NCBI RefSeq assembly: GCF_025961225.1
Contig: NZ_JAOQNG010000001.1
Coordinates: 905,001 to 969,000, forward strand
DNA length: 64,000 nucleotides
Direction: 5' to 3'
Origin: Azospirillum canadense
GTDB taxonomy: Bacteria; Pseudomonadota; Alphaproteobacteria; Azospirillales; Azospirillaceae
Both the position numbers and the translations under genes were made by a program. The notes under the pieces were generated by a model. The model was not told where the DNA came from, searched no databases, and saw only the letters and a list, made by a program, of their open reading frames with translations. Of the stretch, positions 8,481-15,587 are shown piece after piece; position 1 is the first letter of the stretch; the number at the start of each line of letters is the position of its first letter.

Positions 8481-10166
8481 ATGAACGCTGTCGTCGAGTT
8501 CCTGCGCGCCGGAGTCCAGGCCCTGCAACGGAGCGAGCCCGCGCTCGCCTGCGACCGGCTCGCCCGCGCGTTGGCGCTGGCGCCGGACCATGGTGAGGCC
8601 TGGAACATCCTCGGCGTCCTGGCGATCTCCGCCGGCGACGCCGCGGCGGCCGAGCCCCGCTTCCGCCGCGCCGCAGCCTGCGCGCCGGCCAACCCCGCCT
8701 ACGCGCGCAGCCTCGCCGAGTGCCTGAAGCGCCAGAACCGCCCGGCCGAGGCCCGCCACCTCCTGGCCCAGGCCGCCCGCCGCGGCGCCCTGTCCGCTGA
8801 CCTGGCCTGCGACCTCGCCGACCTGACCCTGACTCTATCCGGCCCCACCGCCGCGCTGCCGCTCTACCGCCTCGCCCTGACCCTGGCGCCGGACCACGCC
8901 CGTGCCCTGAACAACCGCGCCGAGACCCTGTCCAAAGCCGGCCAGCGCGACGAGGCCGCGGACGCCTTCGCCCGGCTCGCCACGCTGCGCGGTACCGCCC
9001 CGGCCTGGCTGGCCGCCGGCTCGGCCCTGCTGGAGGCGTGGCGCCAGGACGAGGCGCGCCCGGCCCTGCGCCGCGCGGCGGTGCTCGACCCCGCAGCAGC
9101 AGGAGTCTGGGCCAACCTGGGCTTCGCCGCGCTGGGCCGCCATCTGGGCCGCCACGCTGTGGAGGACGCGGCAACCGCCTTCGTCCGCGCGCTTCGTCTC
9201 GCCCCCGACCTTGCCGAGGCGCGGGCCGGGCAGGGCACGCTGCTGATGCTGACCGGCCGCCTGCGCGAGGGCGCCGCGGCCTACGAGGCGCGCCTCACCC
9301 TGCCGCACTTCGCGCCGCCCCGCCGCTTCGACCGCCCGGCCTGGGATGGGGTGGTGCGGCCGGGCCAGACCCTGCTGGTCCACGCCGACCGCGGCATCGG
9401 CGACGCGATCCAGTTCATCCGCTACACCCCGTTGCTGCGGGCGCGGGGGATGCGCGTGCTGTTCCACGGGCAGTTCCCGCTGTTCGAGCTGTTCCGCGCC
9501 TCCGGCGTGGTGGACGGCGTCTCCGACCACGACGGCCCCCTGCCGGAGCACGACGCGCAGATCCACGTCATGAGCCTGATGCACCGCATGGGCACCGACC
9601 TGGACAGCGTCCCGGCCACCGTCCCCTACCTGCGCGCGCCGGAAGCCGCCGCCCGCCGCTGGGCCGATCGGCTGGCGGATGTGCCGGGCTTGCGGGTCGG
9701 TCTGGTCTGGTCCGGCTCCACCGCCTTGCCCTACCACCGCCAGCGCTCGCCGGGGCTGGAGCCCCTGCTGCCCCTGACGACCATCCCCGGCGTGACCCCC
9801 ATCGCCCTCCAGGTCGGCCCCGGCCGCGCCGACCTCGACCGCGTCTCCCCGCCCGGCGCTCTGCTCGACCTCGGCGCGGAGATCCGCGACTACGCCGACA
9901 CCGCGGCGATCCTCCAGGCGCTGGACATGGTGGTCAGCGTGGACACCTCGGTCACCCACCTCGCCGGCGCGCTCGGCCGCCCGGTGGCCGTCCTGCTCGA
10001 CCAAGGCGCGGAGTGGCGCTGGCTCCGCCACCGCCCCGACACCCCCTGGTACCCGACCGCGCGCCTCTACCGCCAATCCAGCTTCGGCGACTGGTCCGAC
10101 CCGGTGGAGCGGTTGCGCGGGGATTTGGCCGCGATAGTTGAAGAGGGCCGCGTGCGTCGGCCCTGA
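8481..10166 (+). CDS. TPR protein with glycosyltransferase-9-like C-terminus
   Basis: 561 aa, soluble. Residues 1-270 are repeated Ala/Leu-rich helical pairs of TPR type (e.g. ALALAPDHGEAWNILGVLA). The C-terminal half has the layout of GT-B, heptosyltransferase-like domains: LLVHADRGIGDAIQFIRY near 297, GLVWSGS near 412, then VVSVDTSVTHLAGALGRPV near 485 and a final WYPTARLYRQ block. Such proteins occur near flagellar or surface-glycan genes, but no such neighbours are present here. Substrate not predictable. It is followed by the IS cluster. Confidence 0.75.
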   Translation: MNAVVEFLRAGVQALQRSEPALACDRLARALALAPDHGEAWNILGVLAISAGDAAAAEPRFRRAAACAPANPAYARSLAECLKRQNRPAEARHLLAQAARRGALSADLACDLADLTLTLSGPTAALPLYRLALTLAPDHARALNNRAETLSKAGQRDEAADAFARLATLRGTAPAWLAAGSALLEAWRQDEARPALRRAAVLDPAAAGVWANLGFAALGRHLGRHAVEDAATAFVRALRLAPDLAEARAGQGTLLMLTGRLREGAAAYEARLTLPHFAPPRRFDRPAWDGVVRPGQTLLVHADRGIGDAIQFIRYTPLLRARGMRVLFHGQFPLFELFRASGVVDGVSDHDGPLPEHDAQIHVMSLMHRMGTDLDSVPATVPYLRAPEAAARRWADRLADVPGLRVGLVWSGSTALPYHRQRSPGLEPLLPLTTIPGVTPIALQVGPGRADLDRVSPPGALLDLGAEIRDYADTAAILQALDMVVSVDTSVTHLAGALGRPVAVLLDQGAEWRWLRHRPDTPWYPTARLYRQSSFGDWSDPVERLRGDLAAIVEEGRVRRP

Positions 10167-10252
10167 TGCTCTCGCCGCAGCCGTCTCCCTATCCCGCAGC
10201 TGTAATTCCACCGCTATCCCAGTGAAGGCTTAGGGCCAGGACACACCGCATT

Positions 10253-11678
10253 GATCGCGTCCCACCGCGTGGTGTCTGAGGCGTGAGGCTGGCCCGCCGG
10301 AGCGCTCCCCCATAGCTGGCGCAGGCGGGCCGGCCGTTCGGGAGCGGCGGTCACCGTGTTCTTCGGCTAAGTTGAGGTTGCTTAACGACCATCAACCAAG
10401 ACGGAGACCACGATGACCGAGGACAGGATCGCTCTTCAGGAGCTGATTGGGAAGAGCGCCGATGCCGACTTTCTGCGCGAGATGGTCGGCTTCGCCGCCC
10501 AGCGCCTGATGGAGCTGGAGGTGGAGAGCCTGTGCGGCGCCGGGTATGGCGAACGCAGCGAGGACCGCCAGACCAAGCGCAACGGCTACCGGGAGCGGAC
10601 CTGGGAGACGCGCGCCGGGGCCATCGACCTGCGCATCCCCAAGCTGCGGCGCGGCTCCTACTTCCCGGCCTTCCTGGAGCCGCGCCGCACCGCGGAGAAG
10701 GCGCTAATCGCGGTGATTCAGGAGGCCTACGTGCAGGGCATCTCGACGCGCAACGTCGATGATCTGGTCAAGGCGATGGGCATGACCGGCATCTCCAAGA
10801 GCCAGGTCAGCCGCCTGTGCCAGGACATCGACGAGCGCGTGCAGGCGTTCCTGAACCGGCCGCTGGAAGGCGACTGGCCCTTTGTGTGGCTGGATGCGAC
10901 CTACGTGAAAGTGCGCCAGGACGGCCGCATCGTCTCGCTCGCCGCCATACTGGCCATCGGCGTCAACAGCGATGGCCGGCGCGAGGTGCTGGGGCTCGGC
11001 CTCGGGCTGTCGGAAGCCGAGACCTTCTGGACCGATTTCCTGCGCACCCTCACCCGCCGGGGCCTACGCGGCGTAAAGCTGGTGATCGCCGATGCGCATC
11101 TCGGGCTGAAGGCCGCCGCTTCCAAGGTGCTGGGCGCCACACTTCAACGCTGTCGTGTTCATTGCATGAGGAATCTCCTCGCCTGCGTCGGCAAGGCGCA
11201 CCAGACGATGGTCGCGGCCACCATTCGCACCGCCTTTGCCCAGGAGACCGCTGAGGCGGCGCATGAGCAGTGGCGCCGGGTGGCCGACAGCCTGCGGCCG
11301 CGCTTTTCCAAGCTGGCGGCGCTGATGGACGAGGCGGAGTTCGACGTGCTGGCCTACATGAAGTACCCCAAGGACCTGCGCACCAAATTGCACAGCACGA
11401 ATCCTCTGGAGCGGCTGAATGGCGAGATCAAGCGGCGCACCAACGTCGTCGGCATCTTCCCTGGCGAAGGGGCGGTTGTGCGCCTCGTCGGCGCCTTGCT
11501 GCTGGAGCAGCATGATGAATGGGCGGTGGCCCGGCGCTACATGACCATGGAAAGCCTGGCCGAGCTGTGCCACCCTCACACCCCTGATCCGCTGTCCATC
11601 GCAGCGGAGTAGACCGGCGGCCTCAACCCGCCGAAGAGCACAGAGGCCCCCTCAGACACCACGCCTCGGGGCACGATC
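10253..11678 (+). mobile_element. IS256-family insertion sequence, intact
   Basis: 1,426-bp element. Terminal inverted repeats of 29 bp (10253-10281 and 11650-11678) match at 24 positions and begin GATCG; the inner 15 bp are identical. An 8-bp target duplication, ACCGCATT, flanks it exactly (10245-10252 and 11679-11686). One full-length transposase gene lies inside. Ends and duplication length fit the family, and the lack of decay suggests a recent insertion. Confidence 0.9.
10413..11612 (+). CDS. IS256-family transposase
   Basis: 399-residue DDE transposase of the Mutator-like IS256 family. The N-terminal DNA-binding region includes ERTWETRAGAIDLRIPKLR. Catalytic-domain landmarks are WLDATYVKVR (first Asp), VIADAHLGLK (second Asp) and the family-specific block STNPLERLNGEIKRRTNVVG that holds the Glu. 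The length is normal and there are no frameshifts, so it is probably active. ATG at 10413 follows GGAGACCACG. Confidence 0.95.
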   Translation: MTEDRIALQELIGKSADADFLREMVGFAAQRLMELEVESLCGAGYGERSEDRQTKRNGYRERTWETRAGAIDLRIPKLRRGSYFPAFLEPRRTAEKALIAVIQEAYVQGISTRNVDDLVKAMGMTGISKSQVSRLCQDIDERVQAFLNRPLEGDWPFVWLDATYVKVRQDGRIVSLAAILAIGVNSDGRREVLGLGLGLSEAETFWTDFLRTLTRRGLRGVKLVIADAHLGLKAAASKVLGATLQRCRVHCMRNLLACVGKAHQTMVAATIRTAFAQETAEAAHEQWRRVADSLRPRFSKLAALMDEAEFDVLAYMKYPKDLRTKLHSTNPLERLNGEIKRRTNVVGIFPGEGAVVRLVGALLLEQHDEWAVARRYMTMESLAELCHPHTPDPLSIAAE

Positions 11679-11701
11679 ACCGCATTGACGCGCCTGATGG
11701 G

Positions 11702-12529
11702 GAGGGTGTCACGGGATAACGACGCATCCCATGTAATCGGCTCATTCTACGAGGAAGGGTCGATTTGGGTGAACGACCGTGGTGCCCGCGCTGCGGCAGC
11801 GTGCGGGTGGTGAAATCCGGCCACGTGCTGGGCAAACAACGTTGGTTGTGCCGCAGGTGCGGCTTCCAGTTCACGCGCCTGCCGGACACGACGGTGCCGG
11901 AGCCGACGAAGCAAGCGGCGGTGACGCTGTACGGGCATGGGCTGTCGTTGCGCGCCGTCGGCAAGTTGCTCGGCACGACCGGCCAGTCCGTGCTGCGTTG
12001 GGTCTGCCAGTATGTGGACCGGCATTGCTCCAAGCCGATTCCGGAGCCGGCCAACGTCATCGAGATCGACGAGATGTGGCATTATCTCGGCTGCAAGGCG
12101 CAGAAACTCTGGATCTGGAAGGCGTACGACCGCGACAGAGGACGCCTGATCGACTGGGAATGCGGCAAGCGCGACGAAGCCACCTTCCGGCGTCTGTACG
12201 AGCGTCTGCAACGCTGGGGCGCACGCCTGTTTTGCACCGATCAGTTCGCCGTCTACGACACGGTTCTCCCGATCGGGCGGCATTATCAGGGCAAGGACCA
12301 GAGTGTCGCCCTGGAGCGCAACAATGGCCGCCAGCGGCATTGGGTCGGAACCTGCCGCCGCAAGTCGATCATCGTCTCCAAGAGCAAGGCCATGGTGAAC
12401 CGCCGTATGGCCCTGTTTGCCCATCTCCATGGCAACGATGAGGCCCGGCCAGAAATGCACCGGCTTCCCGGCATTTCGCTCCAGCGCAAGGCTCTTGCCT
12501 AAACTGCGTCGTTACCCCGTGACACCTTC
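11702..12529 (+). mobile_element. IS1-family insertion sequence, intact
   Basis: 828-bp element. The 25-bp terminal inverted repeats (11702-11726 and 12505-12529) match at 23 positions and contain GGTGTCACGGG. The 8-bp duplication CTGATGGG flanks it (11694-11701 and 12530-12537). It lies only 15 bp from the right duplication of the IS256-family element. It encodes one transposase in a single frame. Confidence 0.9.
11765..12502 (+). CDS. IS1-family transposase, single frame
   Basis: 245 aa. An N-terminal C4 zinc-finger (CPRCGS then CRRCGF) and helix-turn-helix correspond to InsA. The catalytic part with VIEIDEMWHYLG, LFCTDQFAVYD and ERNNGRQRHWVGTCRRKS corresponds to InsB. Classical IS1 needs a -1 frameshift to join the two; here they are fused in one frame. 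The likely start is TTG at 11765, with GAGGAAGGG about 6 nt upstream; the N-terminus would otherwise lack a start codon. Confidence 0.9.
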   Translation: MGERPWCPRCGSVRVVKSGHVLGKQRWLCRRCGFQFTRLPDTTVPEPTKQAAVTLYGHGLSLRAVGKLLGTTGQSVLRWVCQYVDRHCSKPIPEPANVIEIDEMWHYLGCKAQKLWIWKAYDRDRGRLIDWECGKRDEATFRRLYERLQRWGARLFCTDQFAVYDTVLPIGRHYQGKDQSVALERNNGRQRHWVGTCRRKSIIVSKSKAMVNRRMALFAHLHGNDEARPEMHRLPGISLQRKALA

Positions 12530-12607
12530 CTGATGGGAACCGGCACCGGTGCAGGATCAACAGCGCGCCCCCCACCCAGTAAACAACTAACACCCTCTTA
12601 CTTTCCG

Positions 12608-14800
12608 TTAGCGGAGCTTTATAAGCTGCCGACGTGCAATCGCGGCATAAGGGCCTTCAATGGTTTCGAATATAGCAAGCGCCAGTTCTGTCAACTTACG
12701 TGCACGTTCAATTTCACCCAAGTCGGCGTAGACGGCACCAAGCCCGCCAAGCCAAATTCCTTCGCTATGCCGATTGCCAATCTCGCGGGCGAGGGTGAGA
12801 GCCATTTCGTAATGCTCAATAGCACGTTGCAGCTCACCCAAGGAGGCGTATGTATTGCCGAGATTGCCAATGTGGATTTCCTCGCTATGTCGATTGCCGA
12901 TCTCGCGGGCGATGGCGAGAGCCATTTTGTAATGCTCAATAGCGCGGTGCATCTCGCCCATAGAGGCATATGTATTGCCGAGATTACCGATGTGGATTCC
13001 CTCGCTATGCCGGTTGCCGATCTCGCGGGCGATGGCGAGAGCCATTTCATAATGCTCAATAGCGCGACGGGTTTCCCCCAAGTCGCCATAAGCGTTGCCG
13101 AGACTGCCGAGGCGGTTTCCCTCGCAGTGCTGATCGCCGATCTCGCGGGAAATGGCGAGGGATTGTTCGTGATACTCAATCGCGACCTGCGTCTCGCCTA
13201 AGCTGGCAAAAGCGTTGCCCAGACTGCCAAGGCGGATCATTTCACTGCGTCGGTTACCAGTTTCGCGAGCGAGGGCGAGCGATTGCTGGTGATGATCAAT
13301 GGCGCGGCGCATCTCGCCCAAGTCGGCGTAAGCATTGCCTAGGCTGCCAAGGTGAATTTCTTCAAGTAACTTGTTGCCCAATGCTCTGGCTGCCTTTTGT
13401 GCCGCTTCAAGCCAAAATAACTGATCGGGTGTTTTGCTCCCTGATAGCGAGGTAGACAGGGGTGTAGGCCGATGATGCGATTCTCTATTATTCAACGCCC
13501 ACTCGGCGGCAGCCAGAATATTAAGCGCTTCACGGTCATACAATGCCTGCCCGTATAAAGCGTTGTCAGGCCCTTGGCGAGACTGCGTGTTTGCGGCTTC
13601 AAGTACTGACTTAAAATAACGGGTGAACGTAGATCTCGCTTCTTCCAACCTCTGCGATGAACGTGGGTGCGGATCCGCATCAGGTTGGGCAGCAAAAACA
13701 GTTAGTGCTACCGGGCGCATCAAATCGTGAAGGCGGTACCGCTTCGACATGTCGTCAAACAGGATCAAGCCACGGGTCAATAACGCGCGCAATAGCGTTA
13801 CGGCGTTTCTTTCGGATTTGGCGTTCCACACCGCCGCAACCGCTGCTCGGTCGAAATCGGCTGGGAACACAGTTAGCGTCTGCCACAAGGCAGCAAGATC
13901 TTTATCCGTCTCTGCGAGGCGACGGGCGCTGTGGGCGAGGATGGTGCGAACATCTCCTCGATCTTTCTTCACTTTCAGGTAACTGAGGCGAGTTGACTCC
14001 TCAGTTAGGTCGTCAATGTAGTCGGCGGCGGAACAGTCTTCGGCATGGGCGAGGTAAGATCCGGCGACGCTCAGGGCAAGTGGCAGGTCGTCGCAGATAT
14101 CCGCGATGCGGTCCCACTCAGCATCCGTGGCTATTTGAGGGCGGGCGGCAGTGCGCAACAGCGTGATAGACTCGATGCGCGGCAGAAGATCAAGTTTCAA
14201 TGGAAAGGCGCCGTCCAGATGAATGGGCTCGCGCGCAGTGACCATCAGGCCGCAAGGTGGAGGTGGGACGAGCGGTTCGACTTGATCCGTGTTGTCAGCG
14301 TTGTCCAGCAGGATCAGCGCTCGCTTGCCTTCCAGCACGGACCGGTAGACCGCAGCCATCTGCTGCGGGTCATCCATGGCCTTCATGTCCGGGTGGAAGG
14401 CGCGTACGACATGGGCCATGGCCTCCAATGGGGTCAGCGGGGCGGCGTCGCCGTGACCCTGGAGGTTTATCATGATCTGAGCGTCGGGATAGCGTTGCAG
14501 CAGCCGGCGGGCGGCGCGGACGGCCAGCGTAGTCTTGCCAATGCCACCCATACCGCGGATCGCACTGACCGCCGCCGCACCGCCATGCTCACGGTCCAAT
14601 GCGGCGACGAGTTGGTCCACCTCCGCCGCACGGCCGGTGAAGTCGGGGAGGTCGGAGGGGAGTTGGTGGAGGGGGCTGAAGCTGGGAGGCGGAACGGAAT
14701 TCCCAAAGTTGATGGTCGCGTTGGGCGCGATGATAGAGCCGTCGACCTTCCCGCCAACCGCCACCGATCCGGCCCCTGATGCGTCCGCGCCTCCGGTCAT
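12608..14800 (-). CDS. NB-ARC/TPR (NLR-like, STAND) ATPase with N-terminal signalling motif
   Basis: 730 aa. Residues 7-34 form a Gly/Val-rich beta-prone motif (SGAGSVAVGGKVDGS...) matching the C-terminus of the upstream gene product. Then follow FTGRAAEVDQL (51-65), Walker A GMGGIGKTTL (83-92), Walker B ALILLDNADN (161-170), and DDLPLAL (237-243), the GLPLAL-like motif of NB-ARC proteins. The C-terminus has six 40-residue TPR units. In known NLRs the repeats sense a ligand and NB-ARC oligomerises. No enzymatic effector domain is present. The ATG at 14800 lies 2 nt after the stop of the upstream gene, so the two are coupled. The TPR region is visibly more AT-rich than neighbouring core genes, suggesting acquisition by transfer. 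Confidence 0.9.
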   Translation of the reverse strand: MTGGADASGAGSVAVGGKVDGSIIAPNATINFGNSVPPPSFSPLHQLPSDLPDFTGRAAEVDQLVAALDREHGGAAAVSAIRGMGGIGKTTLAVRAARRLLQRYPDAQIMINLQGHGDAAPLTPLEAMAHVVRAFHPDMKAMDDPQQMAAVYRSVLEGKRALILLDNADNTDQVEPLVPPPPCGLMVTAREPIHLDGAFPLKLDLLPRIESITLLRTAARPQIATDAEWDRIADICDDLPLALSVAGSYLAHAEDCSAADYIDDLTEESTRLSYLKVKKDRGDVRTILAHSARRLAETDKDLAALWQTLTVFPADFDRAAVAAVWNAKSERNAVTLLRALLTRGLILFDDMSKRYRLHDLMRPVALTVFAAQPDADPHPRSSQRLEEARSTFTRYFKSVLEAANTQSRQGPDNALYGQALYDREALNILAAAEWALNNRESHHRPTPLSTSLSGSKTPDQLFWLEAAQKAARALGNKLLEEIHLGSLGNAYADLGEMRRAIDHHQQSLALARETGNRRSEMIRLGSLGNAFASLGETQVAIEYHEQSLAISREIGDQHCEGNRLGSLGNAYGDLGETRRAIEHYEMALAIAREIGNRHSEGIHIGNLGNTYASMGEMHRAIEHYKMALAIAREIGNRHSEEIHIGNLGNTYASLGELQRAIEHYEMALTLAREIGNRHSEGIWLGGLGAVYADLGEIERARKLTELALAIFETIEGPYAAIARRQLIKLR
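12757..13356. repeat. Five 120-bp tandem units encoding TPRs
   Basis: Units start at 12757, 12877, 12997, 13117 and 13237, exactly 120 bp apart, with partly matching flanks. Each encodes one TPR such as HIGNLGNTYASMGEMHRAIE. The first three units are the most alike at DNA level, which indicates recent duplication. Confidence 0.85.
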
Positions 14801-14802
14801 GG

Positions 14803-15225
14803 TCAGCGCTCCACCAGATTGCCGCTGCCGGTGATAATGGTGGAGCCGGTCACGCTGCCGCCGATGGCGACGGCCCCGGCCCCGGACGCCACGACCTTGC
14901 TGCCGCCCAGCGCGCTGACCAGTTCCTCCGCCAAGCCCGGGTTTGCCGTCAGCAGCTTGCGGAGTTGCAGCCGCAGGGCCGCTTTTGCGTCATCATCGTC
15001 GGGAGCTTGGGAGACTTCCTGGGCGGCCTTGCGCGCGTCGTCGTGGCCCATCACGGCGCTCGACAACGTTCGCCACAAGGACTTTGCGCGGTCGAGACCA
15101 GCAACGGCCATGACTTCGCCGATTTTTTTCTCCGCTCCGCCCAGAACGGGCTCAAGGACGGGAAGGAAAGGGGCGACGGCTTCCGTGACTTGTCGGGCAA
15201 AGTCGGGGATTTGGGACGCATCCAT
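14803..15225 (-). CDS. Small helical protein with C-terminal amyloid-like motif (BELL-like effector candidate)
   Basis: 140 aa, no signal peptide. Residues 5-108 are predicted helical (FARQVTEAVAPFLPVLEPVL, then DRAKSLWRTLSSAVMG and an acidic PDDDD turn). Residues 113-136 form a Gly/Val/Thr-rich motif, SGAGAVAIGGSVTGS..., shared with the N-terminus of the adjacent NB-ARC protein. This is the published architecture of BELL proteins with bacterial amyloid signalling sequences, in which the NLR templates the effector's motif. Family membership is inferred from layout only. The start at 15225 has AGGTG 4 nt upstream; ATGs at 15240 and 15255 are alternatives. Confidence 0.75.
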   Translation of the reverse strand: MDASQIPDFARQVTEAVAPFLPVLEPVLGGAEKKIGEVMAVAGLDRAKSLWRTLSSAVMGHDDARKAAQEVSQAPDDDDAKAALRLQLRKLLTANPGLAEELVSALGGSKVVASGAGAVAIGGSVTGSTIITGSGNLVER

Positions 15226-15587
15226 GGAACACCTGTGCATGTCGGCCGGTGGCATGCACGAAGGATAGCATGAACAAAGGTGTGGATGTGTGGTCTGGGT
15301 GTCGCAACGGCGCGTGTTACCCCCACCATGACCCTCCCCCGCCGGGCGTTGGAGGTGATTGACTCAATCAGGGATGGTTGCTTGGGCGGGGTGATTAGGT
15401 TATAAATCCCATTGCCAACGGCGTTCCCGCGCCTGCCACCCGTGCGACGTTTCGCGTTTTTACGTCGCACAGCGTTTCACGGTGTTTCATTCGGGCGCTT
15501 GGCGGGACCTTGCCCTCACCCTCCCACCGCTGATGCGGCAGGTCCCTCCCTCTCCCGCCGGGGGCGGGAGAGGGGGGCGTGGGGTAG
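15226..15587. other. Intergenic region upstream of the NLR operon
   Basis: About 360 bp, more AT-rich at 15250-15420 than core genes, presumably holding the promoter of the two-gene operon; no clear -35/-10 pair was identified. The 15490-15580 part carries a palindromic repeat. No gene supported. Confidence 0.5.
15549..15573. repeat. Palindromic intergenic element
   Basis: Perfect 11-bp stem CCTCTCCCGCC / GGCGGGAGAGG with a 3-nt loop, just past the stop of the indolepyruvate oxidoreductase gene. No T-tract. A similar element lies at 33019-33045. Confidence 0.7.

Noticed and set aside
10244..11688. 11-bp direct repeat CACCGCATTGA as the target duplication of the IS256-family element
   Set aside because: The symmetric ends of the inverted repeats place the element at 10253-11678, which leaves 8 bp (ACCGCATT) as the duplication; the extra matching bases are explained by the element's own terminal G/C and chance.
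12757..13356. CRISPR-like array
   Set aside because: The 120-bp direct units are coding TPR repeats in frame with the NB-ARC protein and have no repeat-spacer structure.
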